Notes: a model not told the origin generated them from the sequence alone. Shown: positions 36,963 to 47,564, counted from the stretch's first letter. The stretch: 64,000 nt of DNA from Streptococcus suis (GCF_016743335.1 NZ_WCJE01000006.1:18332-82331); one strand, 5' to 3'. Translations and numbers: made by a program.

Positions 36963-37550
36963 ATGGAAATCAACACACATAATGCTGAGATTTTGCTCAG
37001 TGCTGTTTCAAAAGCCCAGTATCCGGGCGATGACATTCCAGAAATTGCCCTTGCCGGGCGATCTAACGTTGGAAAGTCCTCATTTATCAATACTCTTCTA
37101 GGAAGAAAAAATCTTGCACGTACGTCAGGAAAACCAGGAAAGACTCAACAACTCAATTTTTATAATATAGATGATAAAATTCGATTTGTAGATGTTCCAG
37201 GTTATGGCTATGCTAAAGTGTCCAAAACAGAGCGCGCTAAGTGGGGCAAAATGATTGAAGAGTATTTGACAACACGAGAAAATCTACGTGTTGTGGTGAG
37301 TTTAGTAGACATGCGTCATGAGCCATCAGCAGATGATGTTCAAATGTATGATTTCTTGAAATATTATGAAATTCCTGTTATTATTGTGGCAACGAAGGCT
37401 GATAAAATCCCACGAGGAAAGTGGAATAAGCACGAATCGATGATTAAAAAGAGATTGGATTTTGATAAAAATGATCAATTCGTTATCTTTTCTTCCGAAA
37501 CTCGTCACGGATACGATCAGGCATGGGATGCTATCTTAAGTAACATCTAA
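36963..37550 (+). CDS. ysxC: Ribosome biogenesis GTPase YsxC/EngB
   Basis: Essential GTPase for 50S subunit assembly. The 195 residues have G1 [10 protein letters not shown]2 around [12 protein letters not shown]3 [10 protein letters not shown]4 ATKADK, and a basic surface. The start ATG 36963 has GAAAGG seven to eight bases upstream. An open frame back to 36930 starts inside the preceding hairpin and is rejected. Confidence 0.93.
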   Translation: MEINTHNAEILLSAVSKAQYPGDDIPEIALAGRSNVGKSSFINTLLGRKNLARTSGKPGKTQQLNFYNIDDKIRFVDVPGYGYAKVSKTERAKWGKMIEEYLTTRENLRVVVSLVDMRHEPSADDVQMYDFLKYYEIPVIIVATKADKIPRGKWNKHESMIKKRLDFDKNDQFVIFSSETRHGYDQAWDAILSNI

Positions 37551-37572
37551 TAAACAGTTCAGGAGAAAAATC

Positions 37573-37986
37573 ATGGAACGTACTTTCTTCATCATCAAAC
37601 CAGATGCTCTTAAGCGTGGACTTGCAGGACAAATTCTTTCACGTATCGAACGCAGGGGATTTCAAATCCAAGATTTAAAAATGGTTACAGCGACAGAAGA
37701 GCTAATCAGTCAACATTATGAACATTTGACAGATAAACCTTTCTTCCCGCAATTAGTACAATATATGACGAGCGGGCCGATGATAGCTGGCATTATAGAA
37801 GGGCCAGAAATTATCAAATCTTGGCGAGATATGATGGGAGCTACCAATCCAGTCAACGCCCTACCTGGGACTATTCGTGGAGATTTTGCGACAGCGCCCG
37901 TTGAGGGGATTGTGGCAAATGTCGTTCATGGCTCAGATAGTGCAGAAGCAGCCGAACGCGAGATCGGTCTTTGGCTGGGAAAATAG
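37573..37986 (+). CDS. ndk: Nucleoside diphosphate kinase
   Basis: Equilibrates nucleoside tri- and diphosphates through a phospho-histidine. The 137 residues begin [16 protein letters not shown] and carry the active-site [16 protein letters not shown] with the catalytic histidine near residue 115. AGGAG lies seven bases before the ATG. It follows ysxC by 22 bases and ends at a terminator. Confidence 0.93.
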   Translation: MERTFFIIKPDALKRGLAGQILSRIERRGFQIQDLKMVTATEELISQHYEHLTDKPFFPQLVQYMTSGPMIAGIIEGPEIIKSWRDMMGATNPVNALPGTIRGDFATAPVEGIVANVVHGSDSAEAAEREIGLWLGK

Positions 37987-37994
37987 CAGAGCAG

Positions 37995-38018
37995 ACACCT
38001 AGTTTTCTAGGTGTTTTT
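37995..38018 (+). terminator. ndk terminator
   Basis: ACACCTAG pairs with CTAGGTGT, then TTTT. Confidence 0.85.
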
Positions 38019-38042
38019 CTTATGGAAAATTATCACTAAATC

Positions 38043-38051
38043 TGATATAAT
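38043..38051 (+). promoter_or_regulatory. Extended -10 of lepA
   Basis: TGaTATAAT, 31 bases before the ATG. Confidence 0.5.
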
Positions 38052-38081
38052 GAGGAGTAATACCCTTGTAGAGGAAGAAAC

Positions 38082-39914
38082 ATGAACTTAGAAGATTTGA
38101 AAAAACGACAGGAGAAAATTCGTAATTTCTCCATTATTGCCCATATTGACCATGGGAAATCAACTCTGGCTGACCGTATTCTTGAAAAAACAGAAACAGT
38201 TTCTAGCCGTGAAATGCAGGCCCAGTTGCTCGACAGCATGGACTTGGAGCGGGAGCGTGGCATTACCATCAAATTGAACGCTGTTCAGCTCAATTACAAG
38301 GCTAAAGATGGGGAAACCTACATTTTCCACTTGATTGACACGCCTGGACACGTGGACTTTACCTATGAAGTATCGCGTTCCCTAGCTGCCTGTGAGGGCG
38401 CAATCTTAGTGGTGGATGCAGCCCAAGGGATTGAAGCTCAAACCTTGGCCAATGTTTATCTAGCCTTGGACAATGATTTGGAAATCTTGCCAATCATTAA
38501 CAAGATTGACCTACCAGCAGCAGACCCTGAGCGTGTTCGTCAGGAAATCGAAGATGTGATTGGTTTGGATGCCTCAGAAGCAGTGCCAACATCAGCCAAG
38601 GCAGGTATTGGTATCGAGGAAATCTTGGAGCAGATTGTCGAGAAGGTTCCAGCACCGACTGGTGATGTCGAAGCTCCATTGCAAGCCTTGATTTTTGATT
38701 CGGTTTACGATCCCTATCGTGGCGTTATCTTGCAAGTTCGTATCGTCAACGGTGTGGTAAAACCTGGCGATACTATTCAGATGATGAGCAATGGCAAGAC
38801 CTTCGATGTGACGGAAGTCGGTATCTTCACACCAAAAGCAATCGGTCGTGATTACCTAGCGACTGGTGACGTTGGTTATATCGCTGCTTCTATCAAGACG
38901 GTTGCAGATACTCGTGTCGGTGATACGGTGACCTTGGCTGAAAATCCTGCCAGTGAGCCACTAGCGGGCTACAAGCAGATGAACCCAATGGTCTTTGCCG
39001 GTATCTATCCGATTGATTCCAATAAGTATAATGACTTGCGTGAAGCTTTAGAAAAACTCCAGCTAAACGATGCCAGCTTGCAGTTTGAACCTGAAACATC
39101 ACAGGCACTCGGATTTGGTTTCCGTTGTGGATTCTTGGGACTTTTGCACATGGATGTTATCCAAGAACGAATTGAGCGTGAATTTAACATTGACCTTATC
39201 ATGACAGCTCCGTCGGTAGTTTACCATGTCAATATAACAGACGGTGAAATGATTGATGTGGCCAACCCGTCAGAGTTCCCAGACCCAACCAAGATTGCCA
39301 ACATTGAAGAACCTTACGTTAAAGCACAAATCATGGTACCACAAGAGTATGTCGGTGCAGTTATGGAATTGGCTCAACGCAAGCGTGGTGACTTTGTAAC
39401 CATGGATTATATTGACGATAACCGTGTCAATGTTATCTACCAAATTCCACTGGCTGAGATTGTCTTTGACTTCTTTGACAAACTCAAGTCTTCTACCCGT
39501 GGCTATGCAAGCTTTGACTACGAGATTTCTGAATACCGCTCATCCAAGTTGGTGAAAATGGACATTCTCCTCAATGGTGACAAGGTCGATGCCCTCAGCT
39601 TTATCGTCCACAAGGAATTTGCCTACGAACGTGGTAAAATTATCGTGGATAAGCTCAAGAAAATTATTCCACGTCAGCAGTTTGAAGTGCCAATCCAGGC
39701 AGCAATCGGTCAGAAAATTGTTGCCCGTAGCGACATCAAGGCCCTTCGTAAGAACGTTTTGGCTAAATGTTATGGCGGTGACGTTTCCCGTAAACGCAAA
39801 CTCTTGGAAAAACAAAAAGCCGGTAAAAAACGGATGAAAGCAATCGGATCCGTCGAAGTCCCTCAGGAAGCCTTCCTCAGCGTTCTCAGCATGGATGAAG
39901 ACGATAAGAAATAA
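38082..39914 (+). CDS. lepA: Elongation factor 4 (LepA)
   Basis: Ribosome-associated GTPase that back-translocates or aids 30S maturation. The 610 residues have G1 [10 protein letters not shown]2 RERGITI, G3 DTPGHVDF and G4 NKID. EF-G-like domains II, III and V follow, then the LepA-specific C-terminal domain ([28 protein letters not shown] region, positively charged). GAGGAAGAAAC precedes the ATG. Single gene with its own promoter. Confidence 0.95.
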   Translation: MNLEDLKKRQEKIRNFSIIAHIDHGKSTLADRILEKTETVSSREMQAQLLDSMDLERERGITIKLNAVQLNYKAKDGETYIFHLIDTPGHVDFTYEVSRSLAACEGAILVVDAAQGIEAQTLANVYLALDNDLEILPIINKIDLPAADPERVRQEIEDVIGLDASEAVPTSAKAGIGIEEILEQIVEKVPAPTGDVEAPLQALIFDSVYDPYRGVILQVRIVNGVVKPGDTIQMMSNGKTFDVTEVGIFTPKAIGRDYLATGDVGYIAASIKTVADTRVGDTVTLAENPASEPLAGYKQMNPMVFAGIYPIDSNKYNDLREALEKLQLNDASLQFEPETSQALGFGFRCGFLGLLHMDVIQERIEREFNIDLIMTAPSVVYHVNITDGEMIDVANPSEFPDPTKIANIEEPYVKAQIMVPQEYVGAVMELAQRKRGDFVTMDYIDDNRVNVIYQIPLAEIVFDFFDKLKSSTRGYASFDYEISEYRSSKLVKMDILLNGDKVDALSFIVHKEFAYERGKIIVDKLKKIIPRQQFEVPIQAAIGQKIVARSDIKALRKNVLAKCYGGDVSRKRKLLEKQKAGKKRMKAIGSVEVPQEAFLSVLSMDEDDKK

Positions 39915-39927
39915 ACTTGATACAAAG

Positions 39928-39960
39928 AAACACTCCTGCATTTTCTTGCAAGAGTGTTTT
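39928..39960. terminator. Bidirectional terminator between lepA and the tautomerase gene
   Basis: AAACACTCcTGCA pairs with TGCAaGAGTGTTT, with T-runs on both strands. Confidence 0.85.
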
Positions 39961-39963
39961 CTC

Positions 39964-40146
39964 TTATTTACGTTTCATTTCACCTTGTGGGTAGTAAGTC
40001 CCTTCAGGCATATCATTGATGAAAATGTGAATGGCTTCTTTGGGTGCGTTTGTATTGCGAGATACAACCTCGGTTACTTCACGTGCAAGGGCAATCTTTT
40101 GTTCTTCCGTGCGTCCTTCAAACAAATCAATACGTACAAATGGCAT
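39964..40146 (-). CDS. 4-oxalocrotonate tautomerase family protein
   Basis: A 60-residue subunit beginning MPFVRIDLFEGRTEEQKIAL. Removal of Met leaves Pro1, the catalytic base of this superfamily. The AIHIFINDMPEGTYYPQG segment is also typical. Homologues form hexamers; the physiological substrate in streptococci is unknown. AAGGAG and a TGcTATACT box (minus strand, 40175-40183) lie upstream. Convergent with lepA. Confidence 0.9.
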   Translation of the reverse strand: MPFVRIDLFEGRTEEQKIALAREVTEVVSRNTNAPKEAIHIFINDMPEGTYYPQGEMKRK

Positions 40147-40174
40147 AGCATTTCTCCTTAAGTTTTCTAGTTTC

Positions 40175-40183
40175 AGTATAGCA
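40175..40183 (-). promoter_or_regulatory. Extended -10 of the tautomerase gene
   Basis: Minus strand TGcTATACT, 29 bases from the ATG. Confidence 0.55.
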
Positions 40184-40268
40184 TATTTCTTACCTGTTTT
40201 CTATAAGCAAATCGTTGACGACGTTTACAATTTTTGCTATTCTATACTTACATAGGAGGTAATGACTT

Positions 40269-40493
40269 ATGAACTATGTTTATCGTATGATTTTATCGTT
40301 CCTACTCGCTGGATTATTTTTGTATCTAGTGATAACTGTTTTTTACCAAACTATATGGGAAGGCCCTTTGTTTTTTGCATTTTCCTTCCTCAGTTTAATC
40401 TATGGATGTGCTATGCTCTACAAGTGGAAACCAACGGCAGCTAAAATCATTTTCCAATGTATTGGAGAATTTCTCTCTTTACCATGGTCTTAA
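40269..40493 (+). CDS. Small membrane protein, unknown function
   Basis: 74 residues with two hydrophobic helices (RMILSFLLAGLFLYLVITVF and the region around FAFSFLSLIYGCAML) and a short polar tail. GGAGG lies nine bases before the ATG and a TATACT -10 box is about 25 bases upstream. It ends at a terminator, so it is transcribed alone. No family recognised. Confidence 0.65.
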   Translation: MNYVYRMILSFLLAGLFLYLVITVFYQTIWEGPLFFAFSFLSLIYGCAMLYKWKPTAAKIIFQCIGEFLSLPWS

Positions 40494-40497
40494 TATC

Positions 40498-40524
40498 AAA
40501 CAAGCTCAAAACGGGCTTGTTTTT
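40498..40524 (+). terminator. Terminator after the 74-aa protein gene
   Basis: AAACAAGC pairs with GCTTGTTT, then TT. Confidence 0.8.
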
Positions 40525-40591
40525 CTATTTCCTAAATGGTCAATTTATGATAGAATGGAGGGAGTGAAAATTTAAGATTGGAAAGAGAAAA

Positions 40592-41167
40592 GTGGCTCAA
40601 TTATATTATAAATATGGGACAATGAACTCAGGAAAAACCATTGAGATTTTGAAGGTTGCCCACAACTATGAAGAACAAGGAAAACCTGTTGTTATCATGA
40701 CATCTGCACTTGATACTCGTGATGCCTTTGGTGTTGTATCCAGTCGTATAGGCATGAGAAGAGATGCAGTGGCGATTGATGATGATATGGATATCTTTGG
40801 TTTTATTGAAAAAATGGAACCGCGTCCTTACTGTGTTCTCATTGATGAAGCACAATTCCTTCGTCGCCATCACGTTTATGACTTGGCACGAGTGGTAGAT
40901 GAATTGGATGTCCCAGTTATGGCTTTTGGTCTAAAAAATGATTTCCGAAATGAACTGTTTGAAGGTTCCCAACATTTGCTCTTATTGGCTGATAAATTAG
41001 ATGAAATCAAAACAATCTGCCAATATTGTTCTAAAAAAGCGACAATGGTTTTGAGAACACAGGATGGAAAACCTACTTATGAAGGAGAACAAATCCAAAT
41101 TGGTGGCAATGAAACCTACATTCCTGTCTGTCGCAAACATTACTTTTCACCGGAGATTGAACTGTAA
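40592..41167 (+). CDS. tdk: Thymidine kinase
   Basis: Salvage enzyme phosphorylating thymidine. A 191-residue type II kinase with P-loop [12 protein letters not shown], Walker [10 protein letters not shown], and the structural zinc cysteines CQYC and CRKH near the C-terminus. Translation starts at GTG 40592 with GGAAAGAG upstream. tdk-prfA-prmC-tsaC-glyA order is familiar in streptococci, but here about 500 bases of repeats separate tdk from prfA. Confidence 0.95.
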   Translation: MAQLYYKYGTMNSGKTIEILKVAHNYEEQGKPVVIMTSALDTRDAFGVVSSRIGMRRDAVAIDDDMDIFGFIEKMEPRPYCVLIDEAQFLRRHHVYDLARVVDELDVPVMAFGLKNDFRNELFEGSQHLLLLADKLDEIKTICQYCSKKATMVLRTQDGKPTYEGEQIQIGGNETYIPVCRKHYFSPEIEL

Positions 41168-41199
41168 ACTAAGGTTTTAAATCAAAGGCTGAAGGTACA

Positions 41200-41671
41200 A
41201 TTTTTGAAAAACCGAAAACAGGCTACGAACTGTGCTTGTTCTAGCTGAGTCCTGTGACAATACGAACAGAACTGAATACGCCTACGACTCTGTGGAAATA
41301 GATAATTCTTTCTAGAAACCGAAGTTTCCACGTCAGAATTCCTAATTTCCTTTGAGTCGCTTAACGGCATTAATATCTTAATGGAATTGAACACGCCCTA
41401 CAAGCTAACTAGAAGTGTGTTCGGTCAAATATTTAGAAAGAAATTGAATACGGGCTACGAACTGTGCCTGTTTCATGACCTACATATTACAGAAAGGAAT
41501 TGAACACGCCCTACAAGCTAACTGGAAGTGTGTTCGGTCAAATATTTAGAAAGGAACTGAATTCGGGCTACGAACTGTGCAAAAAAGATAGTTTTTCCTA
41601 GGACGCTTTCGTCCTTCGTCAAAACTCCTATTTTTGCTTTGTTCGTTTAACGCCCTTAATATCTTAAAATT
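41200..41671 (+). repeat. Repeat array in the tdk-prfA interval
   Basis: Non-coding. A unit starting GGAATTGAACACGCCC at 41383 recurs at 41496 (period 113 bp, about 1.75 copies, to 41580). Within it GGCTACGAACTGTGC occurs at 41454 and 41567, and a third copy lies at 41221. A further motif (ttaacg-c-ttaatatcttaa) occurs at 41361-41381 and again at 41647-41668, immediately before the prfA ATG. GAACAC/GTGTTC inverted arms suggest hairpins. Not recognised as a known family. Confidence 0.7.
41634..41662 (+). promoter_or_regulatory. Possible prfA promoter
   Basis: TTGCTT (41634-41639), a 17-bp spacer, TAATAT (41657-41662). The predicted start would be only two or three bases from the ATG at 41672. 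Confidence 0.4.
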
Positions 41672-42751
41672 ATGAACATCTACGATCAATTACAGGCGGT
41701 GGAGGACCGCTACGAGGAACTTGGTGAATTGTTGTCTGACCCTGATGTAGTCAGCGATACTAAGCGTTTTATGGAGTTGTCTAAGGAAGAAGCTGCAACT
41801 CGTGATACAGTAACAGCCTACCGCGAATATAAGACTGTACTTCAAAACATTGTCGATGCAGAAGAGATGATTAAAGAATCTTCTGGTGATGCTGACTTGG
41901 AGGAAATGGCTAAGGAAGAACTCAAACAAGCTAAGGCTGATAAAGAAGCTTACGAAGAAAAGCTGAAAATCCTTCTCTTGCCAAAAGATCCTAACGATGA
42001 CAAAAACATCATCTTGGAAATCCGTGGCGCCGCAGGTGGTGATGAAGCTGCCCTCTTCGCTGGTGACCTCTTGACCATGTATCAAAAATATGCAGAAGGT
42101 CAAGGCTGGCGTTTTGAAGTCATGGAGGCTTCTTATAATGGTGTCGGCGGTATCAAGGAAGTAGTTGCCATGGTATCTGGCCAATCCGTTTATTCAAAAC
42201 TCAAGTATGAGTCAGGAGCTCACCGTGTCCAACGTGTCCCTGTGACAGAAAGCCAAGGTCGCGTTCATACTTCTACGGCAACCGTCCTCATCATGCCAGA
42301 AGTTGAAGAAGTGGAATACGACATTGATCCAAAAGATCTTCGTGTCGATATTTACCACGCATCTGGTGCCGGTGGTCAGAACGTCAACAAGGTTGCGACT
42401 GCCGTGCGTATCGTTCACTTGCCAACCAACATCAAGGTGGAAATGCAGGAAGAGCGTACTCAGCAGAAAAACCGTGAAAAAGCTATGAAGATTATCCGTG
42501 CCCGTGTAGCTGACCACTTTGCACAGATTGCCCAAGATGAGCAGGATGCTGAGCGTAAATCAACTATCGGTACAGGTGACCGTTCAGAGCGTATCCGTAC
42601 CTACAACTTTCCACAAAACCGTGTGACAGACCACCGTATCGGCTTGACCTTGCAAAAGCTCGATACCATCTTGTCAGGTAAGATGGACGAAGTCGTTGAT
42701 GCCCTTGTTCTCTACGATCAAACGCAAAAACTAGAAGAGCTTAACAAATAA
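41672..42751 (+). CDS. prfA: Peptide chain release factor 1
   Basis: Releases the peptide at UAA and UAG. The 359 residues carry the GGQ motif in [12 protein letters not shown] (methylated by PrmC, the next gene) and the domain-2 codon-recognition region. The start [17 protein letters not shown] matches the family. No Shine-Dalgarno sequence precedes the ATG; it lies directly behind the repeat array. The stop overlaps the prmC start (TAATG). Confidence 0.95.
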   Translation: MNIYDQLQAVEDRYEELGELLSDPDVVSDTKRFMELSKEEAATRDTVTAYREYKTVLQNIVDAEEMIKESSGDADLEEMAKEELKQAKADKEAYEEKLKILLLPKDPNDDKNIILEIRGAAGGDEAALFAGDLLTMYQKYAEGQGWRFEVMEASYNGVGGIKEVVAMVSGQSVYSKLKYESGAHRVQRVPVTESQGRVHTSTATVLIMPEVEEVEYDIDPKDLRVDIYHASGAGGQNVNKVATAVRIVHLPTNIKVEMQEERTQQKNREKAMKIIRARVADHFAQIAQDEQDAERKSTIGTGDRSERIRTYNFPQNRVTDHRIGLTLQKLDTILSGKMDEVVDALVLYDQTQKLEELNK

Positions 42752-43584
42752 TGAATTACGCTCAATTATTTGCAGCATACGAAGAACAATTAGTCGCAAT
42801 CGGTGAAGAGGCAGAGTCCCTGTCCTTCACCTTTCGTGGCTTAAAGGGATTGAACTTTACGGAATTTCTCCTCCTGCTCCGTCAGGAAGTCACACCGACT
42901 GACAAAGAAGAGATTGATGCGATTTTTCAGCAACTTTCCCAACACCGACCTGCCCAGTACATTATCGGCAAGGCTGATTTCCATGGCTTGGAGTTTGCGG
43001 TGGATGAGCGAGTCTTGATTCCAAGACCTGAAACGGAAGAATTAGTTGATTTAATTTTACAAGAAAATAGCGGAGCAGGTTTGCGTATCTTAGACATCGG
43101 TACAGGAAGCGGTGCCATAGCTATTTCCCTTGCAAAAGCTAGATCTGATTGGGAAGTGGTAGCGGTTGACATTTCAAAGGATGCCCTAGCAGTGGCTCAG
43201 GAAAATGCAAGAAACAATCAAGTCTCTGTTCACTTTCTAGAATCGGATGTCTTGCAAGCTGTGACAGGGAAATTTGACATCATTGTTTCTAATCCGCCCT
43301 ATATCTCACCAGATGACACAGATGAAGTTGGACTCAATGTATTGACTTCTGAGCCTCATCTTGCCTTATTTGCGGAAGAAGATGGCATGGCTATTTATAG
43401 ACAAATTGCGGAGCAAGCAGGGGTATTTTTGAAGGAAAAAGGAAAACTCTACTTTGAAATTGGCTATAAGCAAGGGCAAGACCTAACTGACTTACTCGCT
43501 CTGCATTTCCCAAAAAAGCGAATTAGAGTCCTCAAAGACCAATTTGGACAGGATAGAAAGGTCGTAGCGGATGACAATGGATAA
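42751..43584 (+). CDS. prmC: Release factor glutamine methyltransferase
   Basis: Methylates the glutamine of the GGQ motif in release factors. The 277 residues have an N-terminal helical domain, SAM-binding ILDIGTGSGAIAISLA near residue 113 and the catalytic NPPYIS motif. Coupled to prfA by TAATG overlap, an obvious functional pair, and overlaps the next gene by 14 bases. Confidence 0.94.
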   Translation: MNYAQLFAAYEEQLVAIGEEAESLSFTFRGLKGLNFTEFLLLLRQEVTPTDKEEIDAIFQQLSQHRPAQYIIGKADFHGLEFAVDERVLIPRPETEELVDLILQENSGAGLRILDIGTGSGAIAISLAKARSDWEVVAVDISKDALAVAQENARNNQVSVHFLESDVLQAVTGKFDIIVSNPPYISPDDTDEVGLNVLTSEPHLALFAEEDGMAIYRQIAEQAGVFLKEKGKLYFEIGYKQGQDLTDLLALHFPKKRIRVLKDQFGQDRKVVADDNG

Positions 43585-44179
43585 ACTCCGAACAATTCTT
43601 GAAAATGGTGGTGCTGTTATCCTTCCAACTGAAACAGTCTATGGGCTTTTTGCCCAAGCCTTGAATGAAGATGCAGTCAATCATGTCTATCAGTTGAAAC
43701 AGCGTCCGAGGGACAAGGCAATGAACTTAAATGTCTCAAATCTGAACGATATTTATTTTTTCAGTCAAAATACACCCTTTTTTCTGGAAAAACTGTATAA
43801 TAGATTTATGCCAGGACCGCTAACGATTATCCTGAAAGCAAACAAAAATGTTCCTTTTTGGGTTAATTCTGGACTGGATACTGTTGGATTTCGTCTTCCC
43901 AATCACGAACAAACCTTACGTTTGATTTCAGAGACTGGCCCACTCATTGGACCGTCCGCCAATATTTCAGGAAACGAAAGCGGCAAGAATTTTTCGGACA
44001 TCCAGGCACAATTTTCAGTTGATTTGCCTGGCATTGAGGATGACCAAGCTCTAACAGGCATTGATTCAACGATTTTGGACCTTTCTGGACAGAAAGCGCG
44101 GATTTTGCGCCAAGGCGCTATCAGCCGCGAAGAGATTCAGAAAGCCATTCCCGAAATAGAATTTGAGGTAGTTTTATGA
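43571..44179 (+). CDS. tsaC: L-threonylcarbamoyladenylate synthase (Sua5/YciO/YrdC)
   Basis: Makes threonylcarbamoyl-AMP for t6A37 tRNA modification. The 202 residues have ILPTETVYGLFAQ, KQRPRDKAMNLNVS, PGPLTIILKAN and GPSANISG. Only the YrdC domain is present, without the Sua5 C-terminal domain. ATG 43571 has AAAGG nine bases upstream; ATG 43577 is the alternative. It overlaps prmC and, by ATGA, the next gene. Confidence 0.9.
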   Translation: MTMDKLRTILENGGAVILPTETVYGLFAQALNEDAVNHVYQLKQRPRDKAMNLNVSNLNDIYFFSQNTPFFLEKLYNRFMPGPLTIILKANKNVPFWVNSGLDTVGFRLPNHEQTLRLISETGPLIGPSANISGNESGKNFSDIQAQFSVDLPGIEDDQALTGIDSTILDLSGQKARILRQGAISREEIQKAIPEIEFEVVL

Positions 44180-44607
44180 TTCGTCCCATTGAGAAAAGTG
44201 ACTTGATAGTCATCCGAGAAATCAATGCTCAATCCTTAGGGTATGATTGTTCATTGGAACAAACTGAGCGACAATTTTTTAGATGCACGAGTACATTGGG
44301 GCATATCTTGTTGGTCTATATAGATGACATAAGTGGCGCAGTGCAAGGTTACATTCACGCACAAGTCTATGAAAGTCTCTATTCGGATACAGGCCTCAAT
44401 ATTCTCGGACTAGCTGTTTTGTCTAGTCATCAAGGACAAGGGATTGGAGCAAGTCTGCTGAAAGCCGTTGAGCAAATTGCACAGAAAGAGGGCTACCATT
44501 TTATTCGCCTCAATTCTGCTGGAAGTCGTCTCCAAGCCCATCTTTTCTACGAAAAGAATGGCTATCACTCCGATAAAATGCAGAAGCGTTTTATCAAGCA
44601 CATTTAG
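44176..44607 (+). CDS. GNAT-family N-acetyltransferase
   Basis: A 143-residue single-domain acetyltransferase. [24 protein letters not shown] is the acetyl-CoA binding motif (Q-x-x-G-x-G/A), and [11 protein letters not shown] is the C-terminal strand-helix. The acceptor substrate is unknown. It overlaps tsaC by four bases, so it belongs to the prfA-glyA run. Confidence 0.85.
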   Translation: MIRPIEKSDLIVIREINAQSLGYDCSLEQTERQFFRCTSTLGHILLVYIDDISGAVQGYIHAQVYESLYSDTGLNILGLAVLSSHQGQGIGASLLKAVEQIAQKEGYHFIRLNSAGSRLQAHLFYEKNGYHSDKMQKRFIKHI

Positions 44608-44630
44608 CCCAATACAAAGGAGTACCGTAT

Positions 44631-45890
44631 ATGATTTTTGACAAAGTTAACTACAAAGAATTTGATAAAGAAGTTTGGGAAGCTATCCAAGCTGAAGAAA
44701 AACGTCAACAAAATAATATTGAATTGATTGCGTCTGAAAATGTTGTTTCTAAAGCTGTTATGGCAGCTCAAGGTTCTATTTTGACCAATAAATACGCAGA
44801 AGGTTACCCAGGTCGTCGTTACTATGGCGGTACGGAATGCGTTGATGTAGTTGAAAGTTTAGCTATTGAACGTGCTAAAGAAATATTCGGTGCGAAATTT
44901 GCTAACGTTCAACCACACTCAGGAAGCCAGGCCAATTGTGCTGCCTACATGGCCTTGATTGAGCCAGGAGACACTGTTATGGGAATGGACTTAGCTGCAG
45001 GTGGTCACTTGACTCACGGTGCATCAGTTAGCTTCTCAGGACAAACTTACAACTTTGTAGCTTACAATGTTGACGAAGAAACTGGCTTGCTTGATTACGA
45101 TGCAATTTTAAAACAAGCAAAAGAAGTACAGCCAAAATTGATTGTAGCAGGTGCTTCAGCCTATGCACGTACAATTGACTTTGCTAAATTCCGCGAAATT
45201 GCAGATGCAGTGGGTGCCAAACTGATGGTGGATATGGCTCATATTGCTGGTCTTGTAGCAGCAGGTCTTCATCCGAACCCAGTGCCACATGCCCATATTA
45301 CAACAACTACGACTCATAAAACTCTTCGTGGGCCACGTGGTGGTTTAATTTTGACCAATGATGAAGAGCTCATCAAGAAAATCAACTCAGCCATCTTCCC
45401 AGGCATCCAAGGTGGTCCATTAGAGCATGTTATTGCTGCAAAAGCCGTATCTTTCAAAGAAGTTTTGGACCCAGCTTTCAAAGACTATGCTCAGAAAGTG
45501 ATTGAGAACAGCAAGGCCATGGCCGAAGTCTTCCTTGCAAACCCTAACTTTAAAGTCATCACAGGAGGAACAGACAACCATCTCTTCCTCGTTGACGTGA
45601 CCAAAGTTGTTGAAAATGGTAAAATTGCTCAGCATCTCTTGGATGAAGTAAATATTACTCTCAATAAAAACTCAATTCCTTACGAAAAACTCTCACCATT
45701 CAAAACAAGCGGTATCCGTATTGGCTCTGCGGCCATTACTGCTCGTGGTTTTGGAGTCGAGGAAGCTCGCAAGGTTGCACAACTAACTATCAAAGCACTT
45801 GAAAATGCAGAAAATGAAACCGCTCTTGAGGAAGTCCGTCAAGAAGTGCGTGCTTTGACAGATCAATTCCCACTTTACGAAGGTTTATAA
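44631..45890 (+). CDS. glyA: Serine hydroxymethyltransferase
   Basis: Interconverts serine and glycine and charges tetrahydrofolate with a one-carbon unit, the source for thyA and purines. The 419 residues show [21 protein letters not shown] and [20 protein letters not shown] follows, and the PLP-lysine motif is [20 protein letters not shown] lies eight bases before the ATG. The stop overlaps the next start (TAATG). Confidence 0.96.
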   Translation: MIFDKVNYKEFDKEVWEAIQAEEKRQQNNIELIASENVVSKAVMAAQGSILTNKYAEGYPGRRYYGGTECVDVVESLAIERAKEIFGAKFANVQPHSGSQANCAAYMALIEPGDTVMGMDLAAGGHLTHGASVSFSGQTYNFVAYNVDEETGLLDYDAILKQAKEVQPKLIVAGASAYARTIDFAKFREIADAVGAKLMVDMAHIAGLVAAGLHPNPVPHAHITTTTTHKTLRGPRGGLILTNDEELIKKINSAIFPGIQGGPLEHVIAAKAVSFKEVLDPAFKDYAQKVIENSKAMAEVFLANPNFKVITGGTDNHLFLVDVTKVVENGKIAQHLLDEVNITLNKNSIPYEKLSPFKTSGIRIGSAAITARGFGVEEARKVAQLTIKALENAENETALEEVRQEVRALTDQFPLYEGL

Positions 45891-46864
45891 TGGATATATT
45901 TGTAAAAAAAGCCATCATACATCAATTTAGTCCTGATGATACAGAGCTGGTCCTTGCCGACCAGCTTTTGACTGTTAGCCCAAAAATAGAAGAATATTTG
46001 CGTAAAAAGATTGAACGTGTCTTTTCTGATGAAGCAAAAACAGGACAATTTAACCCCGACAATCCCTTTCTTGACTATTTAGATGGTGACCTACTGACCA
46101 ACTCTGTCAAGATTGCTAATCTATGGAAAGAAGAATTTTCAATTTCTGAGAATTTAAAAACCAATGACCTCATTTTCATAGAGTTTGAACGAAATGGTGT
46201 TGAACATTTTGCCTTTTTGAGAATCTCACTGCGTGAAAATCTCGCCCACGTTGGTCTGGAAAGCGGAAGTCCTTTAAAAATCACCCAGAATAATTTACCT
46301 GGAGCAGGTTCAGCACCTGATGAAGCCTTGATTGTCAATCTTCAAACGCGGAAGTATCATTTGATTGAGAAAAGAATCAAACACAATGGAGCCTTCCTCA
46401 ATTATTTCTCAGATAATCTTCTGCAAGTTACACCAGCTATTTCTGCAAAAAAATCAATCAAAGCAGTAGAGCAAACTGCACAGAAGATTGCTGACAATTT
46501 CCATCAAGGCGATTTTCAATTTCAATCGAAAGTCAAGTCAGCTATTTTTAACAATTTGGAAGAAGATAATGAGCTTTCACCTGAAAAATTGGCTGATCAG
46601 TTATTCGATAACAACCTGACCGCTCGTTTAAATTTCGTCGATCAACTGAAAGAGGTCATACCTGATAAGATTTCCTTCGATGAAATTGATAGTAGCCGTC
46701 AACTTAAGAAATTTGAAAATCAGAAGCTATCTTTATCAAACGGAATTGAGTTGATTGTGCCAAATGCAATCTATGAGGATGCAGAATCGGTTGAGTTTAT
46801 TCAAAATGACAACGGGACCTATTCTATTCTTATCAAAAATATTGAAGACATAAAGAGCAAGTAA
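45890..46864 (+). CDS. Nucleoid-associated protein, NdpA/YejK (NA37) family
   Basis: A 324-residue cytoplasmic protein beginning [17 protein letters not shown]. LSVNGxx-like features are replaced by the longer Gram-positive type (VGLESGSPLKITQNNLPG, DEALIVNLQTRKYHLIEK). Family assignment is from the overall pattern; E. coli YejK binds the nucleoid. It is coupled to glyA by overlap and to the next gene without a gap. Confidence 0.7.
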   Translation: MDIFVKKAIIHQFSPDDTELVLADQLLTVSPKIEEYLRKKIERVFSDEAKTGQFNPDNPFLDYLDGDLLTNSVKIANLWKEEFSISENLKTNDLIFIEFERNGVEHFAFLRISLRENLAHVGLESGSPLKITQNNLPGAGSAPDEALIVNLQTRKYHLIEKRIKHNGAFLNYFSDNLLQVTPAISAKKSIKAVEQTAQKIADNFHQGDFQFQSKVKSAIFNNLEEDNELSPEKLADQLFDNNLTARLNFVDQLKEVIPDKISFDEIDSSRQLKKFENQKLSLSNGIELIVPNAIYEDAESVEFIQNDNGTYSILIKNIEDIKSK

Positions 46865-47464
46865 ATGAAAAAACTGATACGTACGCTGATACTTCTTTTG
46901 CTGATTTTTCTCGGTTACAAATTCTATCAAACCTACAGTGCAGTCAAGCAAGTGATGACCTATCAAACTATGGTACAAGAAGTATTGGCTGAAAACGACA
47001 CACCAGCTAATGAAGAACTAGTCCTAGCAATGATTTACACAGAAACCAAGGGACAAGAAGCAGATGTCATGCAATCAAGTGAGTCCGCTACTGGCTATGC
47101 TAACACTATCACGGATAGTAGAGAGAGTATCAGGCAAGGAATTATCTACCTAACAGAAAACCTACGGTTGGCTGAGGAAAAAGGAGTAGAGGTTTGGACA
47201 GCAGTTCAGGCATATAATTTCGGTCCAGCCTACATCGACTATATTGCTGAGCATGGTGGAGAACATACACTCTCTTTAGCTAAAGAATACTCCAGAACAG
47301 TAGTAGCACCAAGCTTAGGGAATACTACAGAAGAAACATATACCTATTTTCATCCCTTGGCTTTGCTAAATGGTGGGAAGTTATATGTAAATGGTGGAAA
47401 TATCTACTATGCTAGACAGGTTCGTTTTAATATGCACCTGATGCGCCTCATTAATTTATTTTAA
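46865..47464 (+). CDS. Membrane-anchored lysozyme-like peptidoglycan hydrolase
   Basis: A 199-residue protein with an N-terminal transmembrane anchor (about 4-22) and an extracellular lysozyme-like fold. The putative catalytic glutamate is in [21 protein letters not shown], and [14 protein letters not shown] and the [23 protein letters not shown] regions follow. The pattern resembles pneumococcal Pmp23 and the CwlT-type lysozyme group. The ATG follows the upstream stop without a gap. Last gene of the prfA-glyA run, closed by a terminator. Confidence 0.75.
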   Translation: MKKLIRTLILLLLIFLGYKFYQTYSAVKQVMTYQTMVQEVLAENDTPANEELVLAMIYTETKGQEADVMQSSESATGYANTITDSRESIRQGIIYLTENLRLAEEKGVEVWTAVQAYNFGPAYIDYIAEHGGEHTLSLAKEYSRTVVAPSLGNTTEETYTYFHPLALLNGGKLYVNGGNIYYARQVRFNMHLMRLINLF

Positions 47465-47472
47465 TACCTATC

Positions 47473-47500
47473 AAACTCATCGGAAATCTGATGAGTTTTT
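47473..47500 (+). terminator. Terminator of the prfA-to-lysozyme run
   Basis: AAACTCATC pairs with GATGAGTTT, then TT. Confidence 0.85.
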
Positions 47501-47564
47501 AACTACAGCATTTTTACAAACTAGGTAAAATTGTAGTATAATAAAGAGAATAGGAGACAGAGTG

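Noticed and set aside
41383..41580. CRISPR array
   Set aside because: The repeats are 113 bp apart, fewer than two full copies, and the intervals between motifs are themselves repeated and not unique spacers.
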